A stretch of DNA of 64,000 nucleotides, taken from Typha latifolia. Taxonomy: Eukaryota; Streptophyta; Magnoliopsida; Poales; Typhaceae. Made by a program: the position numbers and the translations under genes. Shown in pieces: positions 26,101 through 40,893 of this stretch (its first letter is position 1; each line of letters begins with the position of its first letter). The DNA lies in NCBI GenBank assembly GCA_019914945.1, contig CM034113.1, positions 248,001 to 312,000 of the forward strand, read 5' to 3'. The notes beneath the pieces are model-generated. The model worked only from the letters and a program-made list of their open reading frames with translations. It was not told the DNA's origin and did not search any database.

Positions 26101-27244
26101 CTTCACTCGCTGTAGCGTAGCTCAGGCGGCTCATCAAACTAAGAGACAAAGAGGAAGCCGAACTTATCTCTCCCTCTTTATCTCCCCCATTTTCTCTTCC
26201 TCCTCCCTTTGCTTCCTCCTCCTCCTCTTCCTCTCCTCTTCTAGGGTTTCGCCTTCATCAACTAAGCGGTAAGCGGTTCCTCGCTGTGCTTTTGAATCCT
26301 CTCGAGGCCACCTCTCTCGCTTTCTCTTCTTGCGCTGTTTGGTCTAGGGGTCGCGCTTCTTCTTTACTTACCTCGCCGATAAGGATTGGATAGGATTTGG
26401 ATTGATCAGCTCGTTTCGGTTTACCTTTCTTGCTTCGATTAGTTACGGGTTGGGAGTTGCTTCGATTTATTGTTATTTTCCTTGGTGGTATGGATTTGAA
26501 TTTCTTATCCGTAGTATCGTAAATCATGATAGATATTATAGGCGCAGAATGGTTGACTTTTAATAATTTGTTCTCCTTATATATTTTATTGATATCCGAT
26601 AGCTGGATTGTGTATGCTTGTTGTACAAAATGATATCTTTATTGCTGATGCTAATGTTTGTTAGTGTAAATCCCCGAAATGGTTATAGTAAGACCATTTT
26701 CTTATAGTTACTTTAAAAAGAAACAGGAAATATCACGTTCTTAATGGGCGCAGCACGCGTGGTCCTCTTAATGGCCGCAGCAACCTCTTAACAAATGTTT
26801 TGTCTGTCATTTCTTTTCTCTGACCGTGGTAGTATGTTCGAAAGGAAAAAAGAAACAAGAAAAGAATTTGGTGCATTACAATTTGTAGTGCAGGTTTCTA
26901 GAGCCACTGATGTCGTGTTTACGACAATCTGTTTCACTTTGAACTTTTCTGCATATTTCTTTTTTTCTCTTACTTGAGTTCACCGAGAAAATTTGTCCAG
27001 TTCTTTGTTAGATTTAGTGTACTGTAGTGAATTTGATTCATCATGGTTCCTTTTGGTTTTGGTTGGCCGGCTTCACGTGTGCCATTTATCAATCTTGATT
27101 TTTAGGATCTGTGCTTTCCTAGTATAAATTTCTTGTCTTAAAATTTGAGGAAGTCCTCTACCTATACACCGAGTACTCTTTTTCTGTCTACCTGTTATGG
27201 GCCATTGTTGTAATCTTGTACAACTGTTTTCATTTGCAGAAGTT
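26101..27244 (+). promoter_or_regulatory. CLPC 5' leader exon and leader intron
   Basis: A pyrimidine-rich leader (about 26150-26268, many CTC and TCC triplets) ends at a donor, CG then GTAAGC at 26269. A TTTGCAG acceptor ends at 27239, five bases before the CLPC ATG. The implied 971-nt leader intron is T-rich. Large first introns in the leader often raise expression in plants; that role here is inference. Confidence 0.6.
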
Positions 27245-30200
27245 ATGGCCGGGGCTTTGATCCAGTCAGCAGTTCTTCCTGCTCTAAGTAGAAGACACAG
27301 TCAGACACGCAGATCTGGGAAGGCCAGAAGGGCAGCCAAAATGATGTGCAATTTGCAAGTGGGCCCTGTTAGTTTCCAAGGATTTTCAGGCTTGCGATTA
27401 GCAAATAATTTGGATTTCTCATCTCGATCTAGGCAGGATTTTCGCTCTATGGTAGCAAGTCAAGTTTTTGCAACCAAGGGAAAGGCTAGCCGGGGAGTTG
27501 CTGTAGCTATGTTTGAGCGCTTCACGGAGAAAGCTATTAAAGTTATTATGCTAGCACAAGAAGAAGCAAGGAGGCTAGGCCACAATTTTGTTGGAACTGA
27601 ACAAATATTGTTGGGTCTTATTGGTGAAGGAACTGGAATTGCTGCAAAAGTGTTGAAATCAATGGGCATTAATCTTAAAGACGCACGTGTGGAAGTTGAG
27701 AAGATTATTGGGAGGGGCAGTGGATTTGTTGCTGTTGAAATACCATTCACACCTCGTGCCAAACGTGTTTTGGAACTCTCATTAGAGGAAGCCCGTCAAC
27801 TAGGTATCATTATTTAGGCTGCTGTCTTATGCAAGAGCATTAATACTTGCTTCTAATAATTGATGTGCTTTCTCTATGTAGACATACCACTATTCTGATT
27901 TAGCTTTAGTTTGATGCTACTTTAACCAGATTGCAAACCATTGAATGAATACTTCTGATTCTATCTCTTAGTCCACATCCAGCTAGTTTTATTGTCTTTC
28001 AATCTTTCCCTTATTTTATTGTCCTGAAAGTTAATCTGGCTAACCTGTAAAGGGATATTTTCATGAAAAATGTTCTATAATGAGTTTCTATGATTAGTGC
28101 TTCTTATGAACATTATCGTAGTTTTCTATAAGCTTCAATAGCCTGATTTCAGAAGCAAATGGATGAATGATCACCAGCTGTTGGGTGCTATAATTACATG
28201 AGACATAAATTAACGTGAATGAAATAGTTTATTTTATTGATTTCCATTGTTTTGTCCAGTGGTGCCAGAGATTCTCAATATATGCAGTATTTGTCATGTG
28301 ATTTTTTTATTACTTTTACTATTTTTGGTTGTGTCATGGCACCAAAGCTTTTTCCCTACCATCATGCTGTGCAAGTTGTGTAGATGAACATTCTCATCTA
28401 TGCACAATAAGTCCTGAATTTAATTTTAGTTTACTACTATTTAACTAAATTAAAATTTTAAGTTGCGGATTCGAATCGAGCGACGGTGAAGACGATGGCG
28501 ATTGGCGACGACAAGCTCTATGACAAGGTCGATGGCGAGCGGCGAAGCTATTAGGAGGGGAGCCATGTGGCACCTTTTGTGCCACGTGCCGGTACGCCGT
28601 CTGCACGACAAGTGCCGACTGGCACGCCCCCTGTCAGTCGGCACGGCCATCCATGAAAGGAATATTTTTCTTGAAAGACTGAAAGTTAGGTTCAAGTCAT
28701 GTAATCTTTTATAATACACATGATGTGATCTTCACAAAGAGTATCACAATCTCAATCATTTTAGAAAGCGAGGGTAAGGGATCTCTTTTCTTAGTATAGT
28801 TGTGGGAGGAAATGCCGCCTACGAGTTCGTAAAGAATCTGGGGTGGTAAAGATTGGTCTCTCTAAAGGTAGTCCTTATCCGCTTTACCAGCTTCTGGTTT
28901 TAGACTCCAAAAGGAGACCGTCAAAGACAAGGCCACCGACAAGTCACGGAGTCAGCAGGAAATTCTACTCTAATACGAGACCTGTCAAGAAAAAACGGCA
29001 AGATGAATAGAAAACGACAACCCTTGCTCGAAAGACCGAAGCGGTGGTGAGGGACTTCTCCTGGGGCTATCTACTCCAACTGGATGGCCAATGGCTGGAA
29101 ATGGGTAGGAGGGAATACGAGGATCCCGTATCCCGTATCCCGTACATCGTCTTTCTCCCTCCTAGGTTCCCGTGGTTCCTATGCCCTTACACGAGGATGG
29201 TAGGTGGTGCTTTAGAGATGGGAGGAAGAATCTAACTCGGAAGGGAGGCTAGACTAATTGACTGAGCAAGACTCCATCCAACTATTATGCATCCATAATG
29301 CAAACTCACCGAGTAGAAGTCTTTTTAGTTGTCTCCTGCTGCGCCCCTTGGACCTTGGATTGGAGGAGACATATCCTACTGAACCTGCAATCCTTCCTCA
29401 ATAAGGGAATGATGTGTAACAATGGTTGGTAAAGTACATTCTCATAAGGTCAACCCCATTTTCGATGCTAGCATTCCAAACAACTGTTATCTTTCTCTAT
29501 TTCCTAGATTGATCCTATGACTATAGTACTTTTGGAGGGTTGCTCTTGGATTGCAGGAGCCCGAGCTTCAAGTAAAGGGTAAGTTAGCTTACTTGTAGGT
29601 GAGGAGCCAAATATATGTGCTTATTAAAATGTTACTGGTCATATTGTCTTTTAATGTTTTAGGTTCAAGGGATCAGTTACATGGAAGCACCACCAAACTC
29701 AATGCTATTCTCTGTTATTATAGTGCTTATTAAAAATTAAAATGTTATTGGCCATATTGTCGTTGAATTTTTAAGTTCAAGGGATCATTTATATCGAAGC
29801 ACCACCAAACTCAATGCTATTCTCTATTATTAATTTATTATAGTTCTTTCCAAGTAGAATAGTATTTTTTTGAAAAAGAAAATCAGTATCCTCTATATAC
29901 AGTTATGTATTAACTATTAAGTAAAATTTCTTTTCCATATCCAGGTCATAACTATATCGGGTCTGAGCATTTGCTTCTGGGATTGCTTCGTGAGGGTGAA
30001 GGTGTTGCTGCTCGTGTACTGGAGAGTCTAGGTGCTGACCCAAGCAACATCAGAACACAGGCAAGTCTCCACAGTGCACGTTGATTTATTTATCGTAGAT
30101 GTAGGCGAAGATTAAGTTTACATGAGATCTTTCTTTGTAAGTAGGTTATACGAATGGTTGGCGAAAGCACAGAAGCTGTTGGTGCGGGAGTTGGAGGAGG

Positions 30201-33200
30201 AAGCACTGGCCAGAAGATGCCAACGCTAGAGGAGTATGGAACTAATTTGACAAAGTTAGCCGAGGAGGTATCTTCTCACTTTTTCTTATAAGTGATGCTT
30301 GTTAGTGAGTTAAACTTGAATAAGTTACTTCATTGTGTTGTTTTACAGGGTAAGCTAGATCCAGTTGTTGGCAGACAGGATCAGATAGAGCGTGTCACTC
30401 AGATCTTGGGAAGGCGAACGAAGAATAATCCTTGCCTTATTGGTGAGCCTGGAGTTGGGAAGACAGCTATTGCAGAAGGACTTGCACAACGCATAGCAAA
30501 TGGTGATGTTCCAGAAACAATTGAAGGAAAGAAGGTCAGCTTACACTATTACTTGATGTCTATTATGAACGTTAATCATACTTCTTTATTCTTTGGGTCT
30601 ATCATGTGTGTTAATATGTTATTAAATCTCCTCTCCACAATAGTTATGCACTGACTTGTATTCTATTTTATTTCTGGTTACTTTAATCTGCAAGTATGCT
30701 GTTTTCGTTCTTTTTACTACTGTGCCTAACACTTGCCAAGATTGTTAATTTGTGCTGAATCTCTCTTGATGTTTTTCCAATCAGGTTATTACCCTCGATA
30801 TGGGACTCCTTGTTGCTGGTACGAAGTATCGTGGAGAGTTTGAGGAAAGATTGAAGAAACTTATGGAGGAAATTAAACAGAGCGATGAGATTATCCTCTT
30901 CATCGATGAAGTCCACACATTAATTGGAGCCGGAGCAGCAGAGGGTGCAATAGATGCTGCTAATATCTTAAAACCAGCTCTTGCTAGAGGTGAATTGCAG
31001 GTATTAATCTGTTCCTCATATAGTTACATGTGAACTGATTTTGGTTTCTTTTTCTCTCTCTCTACTCTCTTCACAGTCTCAACTCTCGAGTTGTCTTTAC
31101 AATTTTAAACATTGGTTCATAACCTAGATAACTTCTTTCCTGGACTTATAAAAAATTCCTTGTATTCTCTTATTGATACTTCATAAGTACCAAAAGTGCT
31201 AATGTCTAGTGTACTAACTACTAACATTATTGTGTTCAGTGTATTGGGGCCACAACGCTGGATGAGTACAGGAAACACATTGAGAAAGATCCAGCTTTGG
31301 AAAGACGATTTCAACCAGTGAAAGTACCAGAGCCAACTGTTGATGAAACAATACAGATTCTGCAGGGACTCCGTGAGAGATACGAGATTCACCATAAACT
31401 TCGTTACACGGATGACGCTTTAGTTGCTGCTGCACATTTGTCACATCAATATATCAGGTTTGCAACACAAGACAATAACTTCTGTGCTCAATATGCAGTA
31501 CTATAACCAACAAGCTTCATCTGTGCTTGATGTTTTCTATGCATGGTATGTACCTATATGAGTATCAGCATAAGCTTTGGTCATGCACAAACCAACATCC
31601 TGAGATTACTTCTGTCACTACCTCTGTCACTACCACTTCTGCTTTCAGGCAAGCATCACCAATTGCGAAAATTCCATCATAAACAAATCCTCTATTTGTC
31701 CTCTTCATTTTAATGTCATATCTCTAAGCTCAGTTGAACAAATCCTCGTAATGAAGCCAGTGAATTTCTTTCTTGTGGAGATCACATTTGCCATATAACT
31801 TTATAAGTATTCTGGTTATTTCGTTCATCCTGAAATACTAATTCAGAAGAAAAAGAATATATCATAATTAGTCATTATGAGGTTGAAAGACCATACATCC
31901 AAAAGGGTATATTTAACCGAAAATTGCCAATTGGCAAATTTGTACATTTGCAGTAGTCCATTTCTTTTCTTTCCCACTGTGAGTTTGTCTCTTATTTATT
32001 TCATTTGCCTGCAGTGACCGCTTCCTCCCTGATAAAGCGATTGACTTGATTGATGAAGCTGGTTCTCGTGTCAGGCTTCAGCATGCACAGGTACATTACT
32101 TTTCACTCCCGCCCAACTGGCATATTTCATTTGCTTAATTGTGGTTAAGCAAGACATGTTTTTGACAGCTTCCCGAGGAGGCCAGAGAGCTAGACAAGGA
32201 GCTTAGGCAGATTACCAAGGAGAAAAATGAGGCAGTGCGTGGTCAAGATTTTGAGAAGGTATTCTCATATCTTATCTTTGATAAACAATCAATTCTTATA
32301 TGTAATTGGTGCCTTGAACATGTAAAGTAGAAATCATTTGTCCAAAGTTGTTCATTATATGACATACCCCTACAATTAATTGCATCAGAAAATAGCCTTA
32401 TGGTGTAAATATTATTCTTGCTAAGGAGCAACTATATGCTACATTAGCTTTTCTTTTCTTCTCGTAAAACATTAATATGTCACCATTTAACATTTTTTTT
32501 TTTGGTGTTATATCTCAATGATTTGCCATGTAATTCACAATGGCACAAACTTACTCTCACAATCTATTAGTACTTATAATTTTTTACTTCTGTGAAAGGC
32601 TGGGGAGTTGCGAGATCGAGAAATGGAGTTGAAGGCCCAGATCACAGCCCTGATTGATAAGGGCAAAGAGATGAGCAAAGCAGAGAGTGAGTCAGGTGGT
32701 TCTGGCCCAGTTGTCACAGAAGCAGACATTCAACACATAGTGTCTTCTTGGACTGGAATCCCGGTGGAGAAAGTCTCAAGTGATGAGTCAGACCGCCTCC
32801 TGAAGATGGAGGATACTCTTCACAATCGCATTATTGGCCAGGATGAAGCTGTCAAAGCGATAAGCCGTGCCATTCGCCGTGCACGTGTTGGCCTGAAGAA
32901 TCCCAACCGGCCGATAGCCAGCTTCATCTTTTCTGGTCCAACTGGTGTTGGAAAATCAGAATTGGCAAAAGCATTAGCTACCTACTATTTTGGGTCAGAG
33001 GAAGCCATGATCCGGCTTGACATGAGTGAATTCATGGAGAGACACACAGTTTCCAAGCTAATTGGCTCACCACCTGGTTATGTCGGCTATACCGAGGGAG
33101 GTCAGCTAACTGAAGCAGTTCGCCGTCGCCCCTACACCGTTGTCCTCTTTGATGAGATTGAGAAGGCCCACCCAGATGTCTTCAATATGATGCTTCAAAT

Positions 33201-33777
33201 ATTAGAAGATGGGAGATTAACAGACAGCAAAGGACGGACAGTAGATTTCAAAAACACACTCTTGATCATGACATCTAATGTTGGAAGTAGCGTGATTGAG
33301 AAGGGAGGGCGCAGAATAGGGTTCGATCTTGACTATGATGAGAAGGACAGCAGTTACAACCGAATCAAGAGCCTCGTCACAGAGGAGTTAAAGCAATACT
33401 TCAGGCCTGAATTCTTGAACAGGTTAGACGAAATGATTGTGTTCCGTCAGCTGACAAAGCTAGAGGTTAAAGAGATAGCTGATATAATGCTGAAGGAAGT
33501 TTTTGATAGACTGAAGGAAAAGGAGATAGATCTTCAAGTAACAGAGAGATTTAGAGATAGAGTTGTTGATGAAGGTTACAACCCAAGTTATGGAGCCAGG
33601 CCCCTCCGGAGAGCAATCATGCGGCTTCTAGAAGACAGCTTAGCTGAGAAAATGCTTGCAGGTGAGGTGAAAGAAGGAGATTCCGCAATTGTCGATGTGG
33701 ATTCAGAAGGTAACGTAATTGTCCTCAATGGTGGAAGCGGTGTTCCCGAGGCACTATCCCCAGCTATTCCTGTATGA
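27245..33777 (+). CDS. CLPC1: CLPC, chloroplast stromal Hsp100/ClpC AAA+ chaperone
   Basis: Nine coding exons: 27245-27803, 29945-30060, 30145-30267, 30349-30534, 30785-31000, 31240-31457, 32015-32090, 32169-32258 and 32599-33777; 920 aa. It unfolds proteins for the stromal Clp protease and works with the Tic import complex. Layout: transit peptide to about residue 85; Clp-N double repeat ([20 protein letters not shown] to about 235); first AAA+ domain with Walker A GEPGVGKT (298-305) and Walker B ILFIDE; middle domain with a UVR motif ([20 protein letters not shown]); second AAA+ domain with Walker A GPTGVGKS (641-648) and Walker [14 protein letters not shown]; and a ClpP-docking loop with RRIGFDL. 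The C-terminal tail ([12 protein letters not shown]) is less conserved. The start follows the leader intron. Intron 30061-30144 uses a GC donor. Intron 27804-29944 (2.1 kb) holds repeat DNA. CLPC1 and CLPC2 cannot be told apart here. Confidence 0.97.
28450..28670. repeat. Dispersed repeat, long copy, in CLPC intron
   Basis: From 'taagttgcggat' through 'ggcgaagctattaggagggg' and a string of inverted GC-rich words (gtgccacgtgcc, agtgccgactggcac, cagtcggcac) to 'ggccatccatgaa', this piece matches a shorter piece at 43092-43198. It is much GC-richer than the host intron. It looks like a non-autonomous mobile element remnant; its family is unknown to me. Confidence 0.55.
28671..29617. repeat. Probable inserted DNA in CLPC intron
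   Basis: This piece of the same intron is higher in GC than flanking intron sequence and contains a short triplicated word (cccgtatcccgtatcccgta at about 29125-29144). It has broken open frames only. I infer that it belongs to the same insertion as the adjoining dispersed repeat, but the ends are not clear. Confidence 0.3.
29618..29832. repeat. Two-copy tandem duplication in CLPC intron
   Basis: About 105 nt (29618-29722) is repeated immediately as about 110 nt (29723-29832). Both copies start 'gtgcttattaaaa', contain 'ttcaagggatca' and 'gaagcaccaccaaactcaat', and end 'ctattctctnttatta'. The copies differ by small substitutions and one short insertion, so the duplication is not recent. It lies about 110 nt before the next CLPC exon. 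Confidence 0.85.
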
Positions 33778-34362
33778 TGAATGGCGCCTTTAAGTATTTA
33801 GGGCTACTGTTCTTGCTAGAGTCTTCCTAGAAGGTATCAGGACACAACGCAAAGCCTTACATCCTATCTTTACTTGTCTGTTCGGATTTGTGAACAATAA
33901 TAGGTAGTTTTGAAATTAAGATGCCAAATTTGTTTTATTCCTCCCAGCCAATTCAACTATCATTTGTCAGTGTAACACTTCTTCCTGCTTCTATACAAAA
34001 ATATGAACTTGCACTTTCTTGTGGGCTGAGTAGACCATATATTGACACAAATTATACTGCAGAGGAGAGTTGTTCAAGATTTTGACGTTCCTTTATTGCT
34101 CTTTTCATTCAGCATGAAAAACCGTGCATTGGATATTTACCAACCAAACTGATAAATTTTGAACATGTAGTCTGGGCCTCTTTTGTGTCTCTGGTGTTAT
34201 TATTTTCTTGATCATTGGATGCAAAATCAGTAGATTAAAGTAGTATGCTGGCTTTAGTGCTTCAATTGTTTCTGCTATTGCTTTACACTTTAATCGTTGT
34301 TTTCTGCTATTTAATTCTAGTCTCTTATGTCTTGTTGGAAAATATTGAAATTAACAAGTTAT

Positions 34363-34393
<31 letters not shown>

Positions 34394-35676
34394 GAGAAAG
34401 AAAAGTTTTTTCCTCTTAAATTGTACCAAGTGATTTTGTCCGGTCAAAGCACTATCCTTCTGTAGACTTTGTGATGATTTGTGGTGGATTTTTTTTTTAT
34501 TTTTTTATCGGAGCATCGTATACGTATAGTTTATAGATAGGATTAGCTCAATTATCTCATCTATATAACAAAAGGGCTTATGATGGATTAAAAAAAATAA
34601 AGAACTATTATTAGATCCGACAATGACCTTTACCTTTTCCCTTAAAAAAAAGATGGCCTTTACCTTTGCCCTTAAAAAAAGATGGCCCAGTACTTGCCAA
34701 TAAATGCACTTTGTTTTGTGTATGATTAGTATAAATTCGTCCCAGTATTTTGTCAGAAATTTAAACTATGACGAGTAGTCATTACAGTCTTATCACAGGG
34801 GAAAACTTATACACTGATCCATGATATGCACATGCGAGGTTGGATGTCTTTAAAATTACCTCTAATCTTAAACATTATAGCTTTCTCCTTCTTAAAGCTC
34901 TTAGTTGAAATAAATAAATTAGTGTGCTTATGCCTTTAGCAAATAATGTGTTATTATGCCTTTAAGCACTTTTTCTGTTGTCATGATAGTGATTAATAGA
35001 ATTATTTCATGATTAGTTAGTAATAAATGGATGAGCATAATGAATAAGTTAACGAAGTCATCTTGCATTATCAAATGTGTTTGATTACGAAAAGGCATGC
35101 AAGTATTGTTGTGGTTGCCTAGTCTTTTAGGAGTACTCTTAATTCAATTGCCTAATTCACCATCATTCTAATCCTAACTTGTTTTTGTTTCATCTTTATG
35201 TATAATTTTCCATCTTATTTGGTACTTCTGAGGCAGACTATCATGAGGAAGTACAAAATATTCCAAGGAATGCTAAAACCTTTTACCAGGCTTTGGTCAA
35301 AAGCTGTATACACTTGAAATTACTTTGCTATATAGTACATTAGTTCCTCTGCAGCATTCATCATTTACTTATTATCCAAGCTCATGTGTTAGATCTCTTT
35401 AAATTGTGTGGAAATGATGAACAGAAATGGAATGTTCTTTACCTCTGATTGAAGAAATGAACACACTTTCTTTGTTTCCTCAAAAGACATATTGACATGC
35501 AGTAGAAGTTGGTAGTTGATTGAAGAACACACATTCTAGTGTTCTTTACACACACCGGCAAAATAAAAACTCAAAAGGTGAATGCTGATCTCTCCTTTGC
35601 CTACATACACAAACGGGACGCAACGCAAAACAACCGCTCGCTCGCTCACCGGAAAAAGGTTAAAGTTTTAAGCTTT
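33778..35676. other. Tail-to-tail intergenic region CLPC / SCPL
   Basis: The region holds the 3' UTRs of both neighbours. It contains a (GT)n microsatellite at about 34370-34393 and a tandem repeat of roughly 31 nt (about two copies, 34625-34687, unit 'ggcctttacctttgcccttaaaaaaagat' shown here only as its theme ggcctttacc...aaaagat). No gene was recognised. Confidence 0.5.
34625..34687. repeat. Short tandem repeat, about 31-nt unit
   Basis: Two adjacent near-identical units share 'cctttacctt', 'cccttaaaaaaa' and 'gatggcc'. This is a minor local duplication with no evident function. Confidence 0.7.
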
Positions 35677-37976
<2,300 letters not shown>

Positions 37977-40005
37977 GTTTCAAGAGAGAGAGAGAGAGAG
38001 AGATGTGAAAGTTTGATGGTAAGAAGTGACCCAGAAGGGTATTAATAGTGGCAGATTGGCCAATTAAGCTATAAAGATTACAAGTCAGAGACTAATCTTA
38101 GAAACTAATTTTTTTTCTTACATATTCAACTTGGACAATTAAACTAACTTTTTTATAAAAATTAGTCTATATTATATATATAATCCTAATATTTAGGAAG
38201 AAATAGAACCTATAACTTTATTATGAGCTGTTAAAATAAATAATAAATTACTTAAACTACAGTGATGACCTATAGTATCGAAAGACAGATCTTATACATA
38301 GCTCAGTTATATGAGCATTATATTATTTATTTAATGTATAAAATATATATATATAGTCAGTTTTTAAGATTATAGAAAGTTTAAAGCTTTTTAGGGTCAC
38401 ATCATCTGCTTAAACTTTTCCCCCTCACAGACAAGATGCTGCATTTGGTTTCTTGATGAGAGTGAAAGGGGGAAAAAACTCTAAACTCAAAATAAACAAG
38501 AAACTGGTGCTTGATCTGTTTTTTTCTTGTAAGAAGCTTGCCAAAAACCTGAAGCTCTTGTCAGGAATAACTCATGTCACTTTACATGGGTCTTGTCTTC
38601 CACCCAAAATTATTATATTCACAAGGCCAGTGACTGAGTGACTTGATGGTTGATAACAGTGTTTAAGTACTAACCCTCATTTTTTTGTTATTGATCTCAT
38701 TTTAAGGAAAGGGGAATTATGAGTATACAAATACCAAGATATTCTTCCAATTTATGTCCAATTTCCAAAGAAAAGGCATGATTACACTTGCTATCTTTTG
38801 AAGAGTTCTTTTCCCCTTCTTCAGCACCTACATATTTGCTCATTAACACATGCTTTTCAAATTAAGAACTATACCCTTGTCAATTATATATCCATAGTTT
38901 TGATTTATTAGATACTTAATTGTCCTTAATTGTCCAACTTATATATTAAAATAAATAATTATATTGTTTACAAAGGAAAGATGATTTGCATATTAGCTGA
39001 ATGAAGAGGTTTCTTACAAAAAGTTCTTTTTTTTTAAAAAAAATTTGAAAATTTGCAACTCTATTTTTTATATCTTATTATCCACAAAGGAAAGTAAAAA
39101 AAGGAGGGTGGGGGGCTCATTAGAAAACATAAGTGGAACTATCAATGCCTTTTTACTCATAGATAATTGCCTGTAATTATTGATGTTTGGTAATGAACAA
39201 CCTTTCTCCATGAAAGTCTACAAAAGGGGGTCTAGAAAAATGCCACAATATGTACTGTATCACATGGAGAATTGTAGCATTCCAGGACATGGATTGTATT
39301 GATGAAGACTGGTAAAAATGAGAGAGCATTCTTCCTTTGTAAACTTCACAGTAAAGCCATGCTTGTCTCTGGGCTTTGGCCTTCTGGAAAGGCATTCTAT
39401 TAGTGACACTCAGATTAAGATCAACCCATCTAACTATATTTTGGCTTATTACTCCATCCATGTCAAGAAAGTCTCATAGAAGTATGACAACATCTTTTAA
39501 TTGTTGCATAGCACTCAAACTAATGCTATATATATATATACATGAAGAGTATAATATATGTGCAACATGTCCATCCATCTACTCTTCTTCCATCTAATAT
39601 TTTTATAATTATTAATCCTTTCTACTTTTAAAATGATATCACTTTAATTAACTATCTTTCTTTTATTTCGCCCTAATACTAATTTCAAAAACTTATATTT
39701 TCAAGTGAATAAAAAAGTAATTTTACGGGCATCTGTTAACGGCTGTCTTTAGGTTTGTAAAAGTTAAAAAGAGGCAATATACCAATTGATAGTAGTCAAA
39801 TATAACTAAGTCTAAATTTGTTGTTGTTTTGTTTAAGCTACCAGGAAAGCAAGAAACCATCATCCCATCCTTCATCATCAGTCATCACTATCACCCTCTC
39901 TGCTTCCTTGTTTGAAAATGGGCCTGCAAAGTAGGCCACTGCTCAGTAGCAGAGGGGAGGAATTCCTCTCTGTTCTCCTCTGGTAGCATAAAGCATTTAG
40001 AGGCC

Positions 40006-40008
<3 letters not shown>

Positions 40009-40052
<44 letters not shown>
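40009..40052. repeat. (AG)n microsatellite
   Basis: Twenty-two uninterrupted AG units. No gene is attached to it. Confidence 0.95.
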
Positions 40053-40054
<2 letters not shown>

Positions 40055-40862
40055 AGAAAAGAAGAAGTCTGCAAGTGTAGCAGACTGGCACTTAGAACTA
40101 CACTGACATGGTCATCCATACATGTGAAGCCACTGGCATTAGAGAATCTCCAAAAGAAATACTTCTCCATCTCATCTGCTATTTTTCCTCCTCCCTTCTG
40201 ACCTACTCAGCTGCTCTGCCAGAAGATGCCACACTGCAATTCTCTGAACACAACACCAAATTCTTTTGTTTGCTTATATATATATATACACACACATATC
40301 TAAGGAATGTTATTCGATTTTTATTTTTATTCTTGTTTTGTTTCGATAAATAAAACTGATATCGTTGGATGGAATTTTAATAACGTTTTCTTCCTTCAAA
40401 TATATTTTAACAATTTTGAGTTGGATTTTGACCTTTTATGGGGTTTTCTTTTTTAACAAATAACCGCCTACATTTTAATCAAATTTACAGATGGCTCAGA
40501 AAATATTCTAAAATTGTATCTAAAATCGGACAAGCTGGTGGATTGTTTGCAAAAAAAACCCCTTCCTTAAGGATATTTTACACTTCGGCTCCAATTATTA
40601 GAGTATCTATAAATTTGATTTTAGATATTATTATTTAAAAAAGAAAGAAATCTACGTAAAAATGAGCAATAATTCCCCCTGTCTCCCACTAAACATTAGA
40701 GGAGGCCTACGATTTATATAAATAATCGAACTAGCAAATATAATAATAACATAGAGCTGGGTTTTTAATGCAAAAGTGTGCATGCGTGAGTAGTATTGAA
40801 TGAATGCCTCCCGTGCTCTTCTTCTTTGGACCCTTGCGAGGAAAGCAACGACCAAGACGATG

Positions 40863-40893
40863 AGGAGGAGGAGGAGGAGGAGGAGGAGGAGGA
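40863..40893. repeat. (GGA)n microsatellite
   Basis: About ten GGA/GAG units, followed by an A-rich run. Confidence 0.9.

Noticed and set aside
28450..28719. 89-codon frame inside the CLPC intron
   Set aside because: It lies within the dispersed repeat and has no similarity; the CLPC exons on both sides splice cleanly without it.
39940..40000. Possible hairpin (cagaggggaggaa / ttcctctctg) considered as a microRNA precursor
   Set aside because: The stem is short and imperfect and matches no conserved plant microRNA that I know.
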